From contig DBQI01000048.1 of NCBI GenBank assembly GCA_002305165.1, positions 1 through 55,130 on the forward strand: a stretch of 55,130 nucleotides of DNA, read 5' to 3'. How positions within the stretch are numbered: the stretch's first letter is position 1; each line of letters starts with the position of its first letter. Positions 41,248-50,027 of the stretch are shown piece after piece. The notes beneath the pieces were generated by a model, which ran no database searches, was not told where the DNA came from, and was given only the letters and a program-made list of their open reading frames with translations. This DNA is from Armatimonadetes bacterium UBA1398. Its GTDB lineage: Bacteria > Armatimonadota > Zipacnadia > UBA1398. The position numbers and the translations under genes were made by a program.

Positions 41248-42315
41248 TCAACCCATCGCGTTCCGGCTGCCCGACGACTCGCGCACAACGAGCTTGCTCC
41301 TGAAGAAGGCTCGTCGAGGGGGGCCGTCGGGAGTCGCAAGCCGATCGTGCAGGAATCCCCATGCCGTTCTGGCGATCTCCGGCACGGGGATCTGCACCGT
41401 GCTCAGGCTGGGCCAGGCGAAGGCGGACTCGGGAAGATCGTCGACGCCGACCACCGCCGTATCGGATGGGATATGGCGGCCCGCTTCCCGGAGCCCACGG
41501 CAGGCCCCCAGCGCCAGGTCGTCGTTGTAGCAGAAGAGCCCACCGGGGCAACGGTCCCCCCGCGCCGCTTTGACCGTAGTCTCGCGCGCCGACACACGGT
41601 TGTTCCGTTCGCACAGCAGTATCTGGGGCTCTAGGCCCGCATTCCCCATGACCTCGACATAGGCGTCATAGCGGGCCTCGCCCGGCCCCGTCTGGTGGCG
41701 TGGCGCCAAAAACGCCACATCCCTGCACCCCTGCTGCATGAGGTGCTCGACAGCCTCAACGGCCCCCGCGCGCAGATCAAAGCGGACGTGGTCGGTGCCA
41801 TCGACGGGGCGCCCCTCGTCGACGTGCACGAAAGGTAGCGGATCGCTTCCGTTGGCGGCGAGGAAAGCCCTCACCCAGTCATCCGATGCCTGGGCTATGA
41901 TGCCGTCGACCGGCCACAGACGGAAGGCCTCGCTCTGTACATCCATCGCGCTCGGACCGTAGCCTCGGTCCATGATCAGGGCCGCCCAGCCATCGTTGGC
42001 GGCACACTCCTGCAGGCTCTGGACCAGCATGACCGAGAAGGGCTGGCGGAGGGCGGAGATGGCGATGCCCACCATGTGGGTTCGGCCGGTCCGCATCGCC
42101 CGCGCCAGCGGGTTGGCCGAGTAGCCCAACTCCCGCGCGGCCTCCCAAACGCGGGCGCGGGTCTCCTCAGGTATCGTCACATGCGGACGGTTGTTCAGCA
42201 CATAGGAGACGGTGGTGGGCGACACCCCCGCACGTTCGGCGACATCGACAATCCGCGCCCGCGCTCTCCCTCTTGGCTGTCTTGTCCGGGCCATGGATTG
42301 GGCCACACCCTTCAT
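41248..42315 (-). CDS. LacI-family transcriptional regulator
   Basis: The 355-residue repressor-type protein has the LacI helix-turn-helix and hinge (IVDVAERAGVSPTTVSYVLN, then ELGYSANPLARAM). A sugar-binding-protein-like effector domain follows, with GIAISALRQPFSVMLVQS, DGIIAQASDD and GLFCYNDDLALGACRGLREAG. Effectors are usually sugars or nucleosides; the adjacent nucleoside-hydrolase-like gene makes a ribosyl ligand plausible. The ATG at 42315 has GGAAGG close by. The gene is divergent from the pseudopilin gene, and a 13-bp palindrome suited to LacI proteins lies between them at 42392-42404. Confidence 0.93.
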   Translation of the reverse strand: MKGVAQSMARTRQPRGRARARIVDVAERAGVSPTTVSYVLNNRPHVTIPEETRARVWEAARELGYSANPLARAMRTGRTHMVGIAISALRQPFSVMLVQSLQECAANDGWAALIMDRGYGPSAMDVQSEAFRLWPVDGIIAQASDDWVRAFLAANGSDPLPFVHVDEGRPVDGTDHVRFDLRAGAVEAVEHLMQQGCRDVAFLAPRHQTGPGEARYDAYVEVMGNAGLEPQILLCERNNRVSARETTVKAARGDRCPGGLFCYNDDLALGACRGLREAGRHIPSDTAVVGVDDLPESAFAWPSLSTVQIPVPEIARTAWGFLHDRLATPDGPPRRAFFRSKLVVRESSGSRNAMG

Positions 42316-42384
42316 CGCCTTCCGGATACCGAATCCCGCGGATTCAGCACATCAGAGAGGTGCTACCGTCTTGACCACGAATGA

Positions 42385-42413
42385 TTGAATGGTTTCAGTG
42401 AAACAATTATACT
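42385..42413 (+). promoter_or_regulatory. Promoter of the pseudopilin gene with operator in the spacer
   Basis: TTGAAT at 42385-42390 and TATACT at 42408-42413 are exactly 17 nt apart. The spacer contains the perfect odd palindrome GTTTCA-G-TGAAAC (42392-42404), which has the TGAAAC half-site common for LacI-family operators. A bound LacI dimer here would block RNA polymerase. The -10 is 70 nt before the ATG at 42483. The site is also about 77 nt upstream of the regulator's own start, so autoregulation is possible. Confidence 0.7.
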
Positions 42414-42482
42414 CCCTGAGTGTTCTATCTGTCATTCCAGCGTTGAGATTGCGTATCGAGGGATTGGGAAGGTGAGTGCATC

Positions 42483-43277
42483 ATGCGGCGGCAAGGTTTC
42501 ACCCTCATCGAGCTCCTCGTTGTCATCGCCATCATCGCGATCCTGGCGGCCATCCTCTTTCCCGTGTTCGCCAAGGCTCGCGAGAAGGCTCGTCAGACCT
42601 CTTGCCTGTCGAACGTACGTCAGCTCGCCACGGCCATGCTCTCCTACGCCCAGGACTACGACGAGGGACTGCCCACCCACGAGACGCCCTGTTCGGCCGG
42701 CCGGAACGGGCAGTACTGCGGCAAGGACTGGTATGAGTCCATCGAACCGTACATGAAGAACCGGCAGATACTCTGGTGTCCCAGCGCCTCTAACACCTGG
42801 TCCTGGAAGGCCAACTGCTACCCGGGCCTCGGGGGCGGCACCAACTTCAACTGCACGTACGGGTACAGCACGGCCATCTCCGAGGCGCCCTTCGTTGCGG
42901 CCTGGTGGGGGGACGCGTGGCGAGCGGGCATCTGGCAACTCGCCGCCCTGAAGGCGCCCGCGAAGATCATGCTCTGCGCCGATAGCTGGTCTTCCCGCCT
43001 GGTACCCTCCGGCAGCACCGGCAGCTTCGGGTCGATCAACACCTTCGTCGCCTTCGCCAACTGGTCGGGGTCGCAGCCCTTTGACGGAGTGTCATGCGGA
43101 TGCTGGCCGGCTATCGTTGATCTCAAAGCGGCCCTGAAGTACAGCCGCCACAATGGGGGCTCCAACCTGAACTTCGCCGATGGGCATGCCAAGTGGTACA
43201 AGGCCGAGATGATCAGGGTCGACTGCACGGGCACGGCCCCGATCATCTCCTGCAACGGGATCTTGAACGCCGACTAG
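42483..43277 (+). CDS. Type II secretion pseudopilin-like protein (DUF1559-type)
   Basis: The 264-residue protein has a prepilin peptidase site (RRQG, then FTLIELLVV with Glu5 of the mature protein) and one hydrophobic N-helix. An AKAREKARQTSCLSNVRQL segment follows, and a C-terminal HNGGSNLNFADGHAKW motif (the H-x-DG type region of DUF1559). Many Cys in the middle (about 80-120) suggest disulfides. Such proteins are highly multiplied in Planctomycetota, Lentisphaerae and Armatimonadota and their role is mostly unknown; they probably form short pseudopili or surface structures. The promoter at 42385-42413 suggests LacI control. GGGAAGGTGA precedes the ATG. Confidence 0.88.
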   Translation: MRRQGFTLIELLVVIAIIAILAAILFPVFAKAREKARQTSCLSNVRQLATAMLSYAQDYDEGLPTHETPCSAGRNGQYCGKDWYESIEPYMKNRQILWCPSASNTWSWKANCYPGLGGGTNFNCTYGYSTAISEAPFVAAWWGDAWRAGIWQLAALKAPAKIMLCADSWSSRLVPSGSTGSFGSINTFVAFANWSGSQPFDGVSCGCWPAIVDLKAALKYSRHNGGSNLNFADGHAKWYKAEMIRVDCTGTAPIISCNGILNAD

Positions 43278-43318
43278 TGGTCCAGCCTCCTGGAGAACCA
43301 GGGATTGGAGTGTCCTGT

Positions 43319-43522
43319 ATGTCGCGGATGAGTGGCAGGCAATGGTGTGCGTGGATGCTCGCCGGGCTTGTCGTCTCGGCACTCGCTATGTTCGGCTGTT
43401 CGAAGGAGCGCAGCGAGGAGGAGGCGCAACAGACGGCGGTCGAGGCGGGCAAGGCGATCGGGATGAAGCAGGCAGAGATGATGAAGCAGGGCAAGATGGG
43501 CGTGCTGAAGTCGGGGCAGTGA
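43319..43522 (+). CDS. Small lipoprotein, 67 aa
   Basis: This short protein has a lipobox (ALAMFGC, Cys27) followed by a charged, Gln/Lys/Met-rich helix of about 38 residues. GGAG lies about 9 nt before the ATG. It stands 41 nt after the pseudopilin gene, and its stop overlaps the next start as TGATG (43520-43524). It may be an accessory of the pseudopilin module. No family is recognised. Confidence 0.6.
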   Translation: MSRMSGRQWCAWMLAGLVVSALAMFGCSKERSEEEAQQTAVEAGKAIGMKQAEMMKQGKMGVLKSGQ

Positions 43523-44097
43523 TGAGCCGCAAAGCGGACGTGTCTGAGGCGGACGGCGCGTCACCGAGCGGCCACGAGTCTGAGGGTGACGAGCCGAAGC
43601 GGGACGGGGCCACGAGGCGCGTGATCGTCGCCATCGTCGTCGTCCTGCCGGTCCTGTGCGCCCTTCTCTACTACTGGCCCATCCTCGCGAACTGGGTGCT
43701 TCTCGAGCGGTGGTCCGAGGCCGGACCTCGGGCCACCGTAGGCAACGTCTGCGAGGCCTTGGTCTCGAACGATACCGACGCGCTCACTGAGGCGTTAGGC
43801 GAACGCCCCGATCTCTTGCTGACCATCGAGTCCGGTGTCATCGTTGGCGTGAAGCTGGGTGGCGGACCGGCGCCTCCCGTCGGGGTCTGGCCCCTGCGAA
43901 CTCCAGGCGCCAGCGTCCGCAGTCTTGAGTACAACCTGCCCGGTGGGTCCGTCGCGGCGCGCGTGAGGGCCGAGACCGGCCCCGAGTTGGTCTTCGGCCT
44001 CCGCAAAGTCCATGGGCAGTGGCGAGTGGAACGTATCATGGGGCCACCACCTCCGGCCGCCGCGCCTGGCGATGGTGGGGCGGAGCCGACCGACTGA
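43522..44097 (+). CDS. Single-pass membrane protein of unknown function
   Basis: The 191-residue protein has a charged cytosolic N-terminus of about 35 residues and one membrane helix (VIVAIVVVLPVLCALLYYWPI, about 35-56). An exported alpha/beta domain follows, in which VCEALVSNDTDALTEAL and WRVERIMGP suggest a small NTF2-like or DUF4878-like fold. The start overlaps the previous stop as TGATG, which strongly supports translation. It sits in the LacI-linked operon before the large glycoside-hydrolase-like gene. No motif shows a reaction. Confidence 0.62.
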   Translation: MSRKADVSEADGASPSGHESEGDEPKRDGATRRVIVAIVVVLPVLCALLYYWPILANWVLLERWSEAGPRATVGNVCEALVSNDTDALTEALGERPDLLLTIESGVIVGVKLGGGPAPPVGVWPLRTPGASVRSLEYNLPGGSVAARVRAETGPELVFGLRKVHGQWRVERIMGPPPPAAAPGDGGAEPTD

Positions 44098-44151
44098 GGG
44101 GCACTCCCAGCGCCCGGGGGAGGCCGCCATGGCGCGGAGAGCGGGTCAGGC

Positions 44152-46785
44152 ATGTCCAGCATGAGCTTCAGCCTCGTCATCGCCCTCGTCATGGGCGCGC
44201 CGCCGGTCGAGTCGATCATCATCGGGCTCGCGTCCCCGACCACGGGAGTGCGCTTCGCGGCCGACGCCCTTGCCGATCAGCTCGGGGCCCAGGTGCGGCT
44301 GGCGGGTGGGCTGCCACCACGACCGGGCGAACTGCGCGTCGGCCTCCAGGGCGACCCCCTGCTGACCGCGCGGGGCCATCACGACCTCGGCGACGAGGGC
44401 TTCGCCTGGGAGTCCGACGGGAGGGGAGGCGAGCTGATGGCCGACTCCGAGGCCGGGCTGATGTATGGGCTGCTCGATCTCGCCGAGCGTCTCCGTGACA
44501 CCGGCGCCCTTCCGGGCTCCTACGACTCGTCGCCCATCGTCGGCCTCCGGGGCGACGTCATCGACCTCCCGATGTACCTGGGTTGCGACCTCTACGACGG
44601 CCGCTGGCGGTGGACGCGAGAGGCCGAGGCCGACCCGGAGCTCTGGTTCCACAGCCACGACTACTGGGTGGCGCGGTTCAGGCTCCTTGCCCAGCGTCGG
44701 ATCAACGCCATCCTCATCGGGCACCCACACCCCTTCCCGGCCTTCATCGAGTACCCTGACGCCCCCGAGGCGGCCTACTTCCCGCCTGAGGTCGTGGACC
44801 GCAACGCGGCGACCCTGGACTGGCTGATCGCCGAGGGCCGGGAGTACGGGATCAGTCTCTACTTCCTGACATGGAACGAGTGGGTGCCCCGGGACTGGGC
44901 TCAGGCCTACGGCGTGCCGCAGGAGGGGCCGGGCACGCCCGAGTCGGCGGCCTTGAACCGCGCCTCCTACGCCGGGCTGTTCTCGCGCTTCCCTGGCCTC
45001 GGCGGGCTCGTGACCATGGCGGGCGAGAGTCCGCCGGGGTGCGTGGAGTTCGTCCGTGAGAACGTGGTGGAGCCCCTGGCGCGCCTGGAGCACCCGCCCC
45101 ACCTGATCTTCTGGACCTGGTGCTGCTACCCCGAGGACGTGAACGTCGTCCTGGAGGGCTACCCAGGGCGGACCTCCGTCATGCACTACCTCCAGTACGA
45201 GCAGCTCTTCCTGCCCACCATCGACCCGCGCGTCGGCCACATGAGCCGTGCTTGCGGGAACCGACCCGTGGTCGTCCTGGGTGGCCCCGGGACCGCCACG
45301 GCGATGCTCTACTGGGGCTCGCCCGCCACTATCCGGGGCGTTATGGAGGCGATCCCGGAGCAGAGGGTGGGGGGCGTGTTCTTCCAAGGGCTGGACTCAT
45401 GGGCATGGGTCTCCGATAAGTGGATCGGTTGGGAGGCCTTATCGCGCTACCACTGGGACCCGCGCCGCGACGAGGCGGCGGAGGAGGCGCATTGGCACCA
45501 CCGTATCGGCCAGGTCCTCGGCAATCCCGCCACGGGGCCTCCCCTACTGGCGGCCTACGAGGCGGCCTCCGACATCCCCATGCGGATGCTCTATCTCACC
45601 CACAGCCAGAGCGACGTCTTCCGCCCCCAGTATGGGCTGCCGCTCATCTACTACCTGGGGATGCCGACCCTCTCGACCTACGTCTTCGAGAACCACGAGA
45701 GCATCGACGACCAGGGCCGGCTCTCGCCGCGGCTGGGCCTCACCTGGCCGAACCCCGACTGGGGGTTCGAGGTCGTTCCCGTCGTGGAGTTCGTGGGGGC
45801 CTCGATACAGGGCAGCCCGACGGAAGGGGTGACGCCGCTCGACATCGCCGCGGCGCTGGAGGCCGATGCCGACACGATCCAGAGCGCCGTCGCTGAGCTG
45901 CGCCCCCTCGGTGTCCACTCATCCTGGACCGCTGAGCGCTATGAGACCCAGCTGAAGCTCCTGACGCTGAACGCCGAGTTGGGCCGGCACTATGCCGCCA
46001 AGGTCCGCGCCGCCGTGGGGTGGGAGCGCTGGCGGCGGGGTGTGGCCCAGCCGAGCGAGTGTCTGGAGCCCCTGGCCGAGTCGGTGGACGCCTTCCGTCG
46101 CTACGCTGGCGTTATGGTCGACCTCTACCCTCAGACCTTCGGCGCCCGCATCAACGTCCTAACCAAGTCCCTGCCCTGGAGCCACCTGGACCTGTGGCAG
46201 AACTACGTCTACCTGCCCGAGTACCGCTTCCTGGAGTTCGCGGACCGCTACGCCCGTGAATCTGAGCTGATCCGTGCGGCGATGGAGGAGGGGAGGGCGG
46301 AGCTGCCCTTCGCCCTGGACTTGGTGGCACCGCTGGAGGGCGACGTCATCGCCCAACTGGGGCCCGCAGGCCTGAGCCAGGGGCTTACGCTGCAGTCCTT
46401 CGGCGAGGACGCGGAGGCGCGCGTGGAGGAGTCGGGCGTCTGGTGCCGCCTCCAGCGCACCCACGCGGACTTCTACTTCCCCATCGTATCCGATGCCGAG
46501 TCCCTCGCGCTGGAGCGCGGGGTGACCTACGAGTTGATCCTCCGCTACGCGGTCCTACGGCGCGGTGCCGAGGCCCCCCTGCGCCTCTCCTTCGGCGCTC
46601 GCACCACCGAGGGCGGGTGGCGCAAGGACGTGGGGGCTCGCTACTTCGAGCCGGCCGAGGGCGGCACCGGGGAGATCCGCACCCAGTTCACCCCCCAGGA
46701 GCACGACGACTACTACGTCTACCTCAGCATGAACGGCGACGGTGATCTGCTGATCAAGGAGCTCGCCCTGATCCACGGACGATGA
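44152..46785 (+). CDS. Large putative glycoside hydrolase (GH20/GH67-type N-domain and TIM barrel)
   Basis: The 877-residue protein has a weak hydrophobic start and a small alpha/beta N-domain at about 20-115 with LRVGLQGDP and DSEAGLMYGLLDLAERL, like the non-catalytic N-domain of GH20 and GH67 enzymes. It is followed by a probable TIM barrel from about 125 (VGLRGDVIDLPMYLGCDLYDG, then ISLYFLTWNEWVP and PPHLIFWTWCCYPED). The C-terminal third is helical, then ends in a beta-sandwich from about 745. Acidic residues near the strand ends could be catalytic, but I cannot pick the pair. GGAG stands upstream of the ATG. It ends the LacI-linked plus-strand group. Confidence 0.55.
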   Translation: MSSMSFSLVIALVMGAPPVESIIIGLASPTTGVRFAADALADQLGAQVRLAGGLPPRPGELRVGLQGDPLLTARGHHDLGDEGFAWESDGRGGELMADSEAGLMYGLLDLAERLRDTGALPGSYDSSPIVGLRGDVIDLPMYLGCDLYDGRWRWTREAEADPELWFHSHDYWVARFRLLAQRRINAILIGHPHPFPAFIEYPDAPEAAYFPPEVVDRNAATLDWLIAEGREYGISLYFLTWNEWVPRDWAQAYGVPQEGPGTPESAALNRASYAGLFSRFPGLGGLVTMAGESPPGCVEFVRENVVEPLARLEHPPHLIFWTWCCYPEDVNVVLEGYPGRTSVMHYLQYEQLFLPTIDPRVGHMSRACGNRPVVVLGGPGTATAMLYWGSPATIRGVMEAIPEQRVGGVFFQGLDSWAWVSDKWIGWEALSRYHWDPRRDEAAEEAHWHHRIGQVLGNPATGPPLLAAYEAASDIPMRMLYLTHSQSDVFRPQYGLPLIYYLGMPTLSTYVFENHESIDDQGRLSPRLGLTWPNPDWGFEVVPVVEFVGASIQGSPTEGVTPLDIAAALEADADTIQSAVAELRPLGVHSSWTAERYETQLKLLTLNAELGRHYAAKVRAAVGWERWRRGVAQPSECLEPLAESVDAFRRYAGVMVDLYPQTFGARINVLTKSLPWSHLDLWQNYVYLPEYRFLEFADRYARESELIRAAMEEGRAELPFALDLVAPLEGDVIAQLGPAGLSQGLTLQSFGEDAEARVEESGVWCRLQRTHADFYFPIVSDAESLALERGVTYELILRYAVLRRGAEAPLRLSFGARTTEGGWRKDVGARYFEPAEGGTGEIRTQFTPQEHDDYYVYLSMNGDGDLLIKELALIHGR

Positions 46786-46910
46786 CGGGCGGCGCACCGA
46801 GGTGGTCGAGCGGCCGAGGCGTCGACGTCGGGTTCGACACCAAGGACGACGGCTAGGTTCCGCATCCTCGCCCCCTCCGCGCCCCGCGCCAAGCCTTGCC
46901 GCCGCCCTCC

Positions 46911-46922
46911 GTTGCGCGCAAC
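46911..46922. promoter_or_regulatory. 12-bp palindrome upstream of cas3
   Basis: GTTGCGCGCAAC is a perfect palindrome at 46911-46922 in the 245-nt gap before cas3. It may be an operator for a cas regulator, but there is no regulator gene beside it and no clear -10/-35 pair was found, so this is weak. The rest of the gap shows nothing convincing. Confidence 0.25.
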
Positions 46923-47030
46923 CGTCCGGTTTGGCCCCAGGGCGTGTCCGTCGCGCATAGGTCCCACACTGTTCGTTCCGAAACCTCGATAGGGGCAACA
47001 CCTACACAACACGGGGACCCGGAGGGCGGA

Positions 47031-49274
47031 ATGAACCACACCTACTATGCGCACACACACGGTGGCTCCGAGCGACGCTGGGAGCCGCTGCCGGAGCATC
47101 TTCAGCTCGTCAGCAGCCTTGCCCGAGAGTACGCAGCGCCTCTCGGCTGCGCGGCGGAGGCCGAGCTGGCCGGCCTCCTGCACGACCTCGGGAAGTACAG
47201 CGATGCCTTCCAGAAGCGTCTGCGTGGGGAGGCGAGCGGCGTGGACCACTGGTCGCCAGGCGCCGTCGTCGCTCTCTCTCGGTACCAGGCTCAGGGCATC
47301 GCCGCGGCCCTGTCCGTCGCCGGCCATCACACCGGGCTGGATCAGGCACACCGGACCAGCCTCGGCGAGCTGGTTCGCCGGTGCCCGTCGGAGGGGATCA
47401 ACGAGTACCTGCAACGGTTCGCGGCCGATGGCCTGGAGTTGCCCGAGCCACCGGAAAGCACCGTCTACTCTGGTCTCTGCCCGGCCACGGCAGCGTCCGC
47501 CATGCTCGACGTCCGCATGCTGTACTCGGTCCTGGTCGATGCCGACTACGTGGCCACCGAAGCGCACTTCCAAGGCGGTCCGGGGGGCAAGATACTGCGC
47601 GAGCCCGGCCCGGCGCTGAGGCCCGAGGACGCGCTCCAGGGGCTCCTCGCGCACCTGCGAACCCTCGCAGAAGGCGCCGACACATCGAGTGCGGTTCACG
47701 AGCTCAAGCAGGCCCTCCTCGCGGCGTGCCTCGAGGCTGCTGACTCGGCGCAGGGGCTGTTCACGCTCACGGGGCCAACGGGTTCGGGCAAAACGCTCGC
47801 CGCGCTGGCCTTTGCGCTGGCGCACGCGGTCCGGCATGGGCTCAGGCGGGTTGTCGTGGTGCTCCCCTACCTATCCATCATCGAGCAGACCGTGGCCGCC
47901 TTCTGGCGAGCCCTGGACGCGGTGCTCGGTGAGCGCGCCGACGAGTACGTTCTCGAGGACCACAGCATGGCTCATCCAGACACCGACGGCTCTGAGGCAG
48001 GCTACCACGCGCGCCTCCTCGCCCAGAACTGGGACGCCCCGATCGTCGTGACGACCACTGTCCAGTGCCTGGAATCGCTGTTCGCCAGCCGGCCCGGTCG
48101 TTGTCGGAAGCTCCACCGTCTGGCGAGGAGCGTGCTGGTGTTTGACGAGGCTCAGACGCTGCCCAAGGAACTCGCGGTGCCGACGCTGGCGACCCTGTCT
48201 CACCTATCGGCGCGGTTCGGGACTACCGTGGTGCTGGCGACGGCTACCCAACCCGCCTTCGCTCACCTCGACGGCGCAACCCGGACCCTCTGCGCGTCGG
48301 GCTGGCAGCCGACTGAGATCGCCCAGGAGTCCCAGAGGCTCTTCAGGCTCGCCCGGCGCACCCGAGTGGACTGGTCTCTCGCCAATGATCCGCAGGACTG
48401 GAATGACATCGCCGAGTGGATAGCCGAGGCGCCGCAGTCCCTCTGCATAGTGAACCTCAAGCGGCACGCCGTTGATCTGACCAGGCTTCTGCAGGCCTGG
48501 GGCGTGGACGGGCTGAGCCATCTCTCCACGAACATGTGCCCGGCCCACAGGGCGGTGGCTCTGACGGAGGTCCGACGTCGCCTGGATGCCGGCGAGCCGT
48601 GCCGACTCGTGGCTACCCAGTGCGTTGAAGCCGGGGTGGATGTCGACTTCCCCCTGGTGCTGCGCGCGATGGCTCCTCTGGATTCCATCGCCCAGGCAGC
48701 AGGTCGATGCAACCGCCGAGGGCTGCAGAGTGTTGGGATGGTGCGCGTCTTCACTCCCAAGACGGAGGGTAGGATGTACCCGGATCGGTCCTACGGCCAG
48801 GCGGCGGACCTGACCCGTGAGCTCATGGCGGAGTTTGGACCCGAGGGCGTCGACATCGACGACCCCGGCGCCTTCACCCGCTATTACACGAGGCTCTACG
48901 ACCTGGCGGAGACGGGCCGGACCGACCACCCCATCATCAAGGCGATCTGCGTGCAGCACTTTGAGGAGGTGGCCAGCGCTTACCGGGTCATCGACAGGGC
49001 CGCCATCAACGTTCTGGTTCCCTACGACATGGAAGCCTACCGGCGCCTCGATGATGAAGCGCATGCCGTGGGACTGACCGGGCAGTGGGTGCGGCAGGCG
49101 CGGCCCCATGCCATCGGAATGTACCCGACAGCGGACGTGACGCACCTCGCGCCCGTCTTCCTGCCGGACCGGCGTGAGACCGCGAAGGACTGGTTCGTCT
49201 ACTGTGTGCCAGGGCACTACGACGACCTGCTGGGGCTGGCGCCCGACGGGTCCGACGACTGCTTCATCGCCTAG
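47031..49274 (+). CDS. cas3: Cas3 helicase-nuclease, type I-C
   Basis: The 747-residue protein joins an HD nuclease to a SF2 helicase. The HD domain has H51-D52 in LAGLLHDLGKYSDAF, DHWSPGA at about 72-78 and VAGHHTGLD at about 97-104. The helicase has Walker A GPTGSGKT (248-255), a DEAQ box (372-375, VFDEAQTLP) and QAAGRCNRRG late (motif VI). It unwinds and degrades DNA bound by the I-C Cascade. GGAGGGCGGA directly precedes the ATG at 47031; the longer frame from 46896 has no such signal. It is first in the canonical I-C order. Confidence 0.95.
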   Translation: MNHTYYAHTHGGSERRWEPLPEHLQLVSSLAREYAAPLGCAAEAELAGLLHDLGKYSDAFQKRLRGEASGVDHWSPGAVVALSRYQAQGIAAALSVAGHHTGLDQAHRTSLGELVRRCPSEGINEYLQRFAADGLELPEPPESTVYSGLCPATAASAMLDVRMLYSVLVDADYVATEAHFQGGPGGKILREPGPALRPEDALQGLLAHLRTLAEGADTSSAVHELKQALLAACLEAADSAQGLFTLTGPTGSGKTLAALAFALAHAVRHGLRRVVVVLPYLSIIEQTVAAFWRALDAVLGERADEYVLEDHSMAHPDTDGSEAGYHARLLAQNWDAPIVVTTTVQCLESLFASRPGRCRKLHRLARSVLVFDEAQTLPKELAVPTLATLSHLSARFGTTVVLATATQPAFAHLDGATRTLCASGWQPTEIAQESQRLFRLARRTRVDWSLANDPQDWNDIAEWIAEAPQSLCIVNLKRHAVDLTRLLQAWGVDGLSHLSTNMCPAHRAVALTEVRRRLDAGEPCRLVATQCVEAGVDVDFPLVLRAMAPLDSIAQAAGRCNRRGLQSVGMVRVFTPKTEGRMYPDRSYGQAADLTRELMAEFGPEGVDIDDPGAFTRYYTRLYDLAETGRTDHPIIKAICVQHFEEVASAYRVIDRAAINVLVPYDMEAYRRLDDEAHAVGLTGQWVRQARPHAIGMYPTADVTHLAPVFLPDRRETAKDWFVYCVPGHYDDLLGLAPDGSDDCFIA

Positions 49275-49301
49275 CAAGCGCGTTAGGAAGGAGTGTTGGG
49301 A

Positions 49302-50027
49302 TTGGCGAGAGAGCACGTGCTGGAGGTGTGGGGAGACTTCGCCTGCTTCACACGTCCCGAACTGAAGGTGGAGCGCTACAGCTACCCCTTCATCACTCCC
49401 TCAGCGGCGAGGGGGGTGTTCGACGCGATCTTCTGCAAGCCCGCGCGCGACCCCACCCAAGCCCAGTTCCGGTGGCAGGTGACGAGGATCGAGATCCTGC
49501 GCGAGCCCGCCTATATCGCCCTGCGGCGGAATGAGGTCACCGATGTGATCTCCTCGACAAACGCCCGGCAGTGGATGACGGGCGGCGCGCCCCCCGTGCC
49601 CATCTACGCCGAGGAGGTCCGCACCCAGCGGCAGACCATGGCCCTGCGGAACGTCCGCTACCGGTTGCACGCGCGTATCGAGCCCTGGCCGAGGCACCGC
49701 GATCGGCTGCCGGCCTTCGAGGAGCAGTTCATCCGTCGCGCCTCCCAGGGCAAGTGCGTCTACCAGCCATACCTGGGCTGCCGTGAGTTCCCCGCCTTCT
49801 TCGAGATGGTCGGACCCGACTCGCCGCCCTGCACACCCATTCCGTGGGATGCCGATGATGTCGGGTTCATGGTCTACGACACCTTCGACCAAGGGGCTCC
49901 GGGCGGCCCTATGTCCAAGCCGTCCATCAGTGTCTTCCGGCCTATCGTCCGCAGGGGAGTCGTGGAGGTCCCCGACTACGGCAGCGACAAGGTGCTCCGA
50001 CCGGTGGGGGGTGGAGAGGCATGCTGA
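49302..50027 (+). CDS. cas5c: Cas5c (Cas5d) pre-crRNA endonuclease, type I-C
   Basis: The 241-residue RAMP protein replaces Cas6 in I-C systems: it cuts the pre-crRNA at the repeat hairpin and stays on the 5' handle. Landmarks are VLEVWGDFACFTRPELKVERYSYP, SAARGVFDAIFCKPA and the NVRYRLHARIEPWP strand. The TTG at 49302 is placed 8 nt after AAGGAG and is the preferred start; GTG 49293 abuts the Shine-Dalgarno. The end overlaps cas8c by 7 nt. Confidence 0.92.
   Translation: MAREHVLEVWGDFACFTRPELKVERYSYPFITPSAARGVFDAIFCKPARDPTQAQFRWQVTRIEILREPAYIALRRNEVTDVISSTNARQWMTGGAPPVPIYAEEVRTQRQTMALRNVRYRLHARIEPWPRHRDRLPAFEEQFIRRASQGKCVYQPYLGCREFPAFFEMVGPDSPPCTPIPWDADDVGFMVYDTFDQGAPGGPMSKPSISVFRPIVRRGVVEVPDYGSDKVLRPVGGGEAC

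Noticed and set aside
46800..46860. tRNA-Ser/Leu-like fragments (gaggtggtcgagcggccgaggc, later gggttcgac)
   Set aside because: The distance between the D-arm-like and T-arm-like parts is far too short for a full tRNA, the T-stem does not pair, and no acceptor stem is present. Probably chance similarity in GC-rich DNA.
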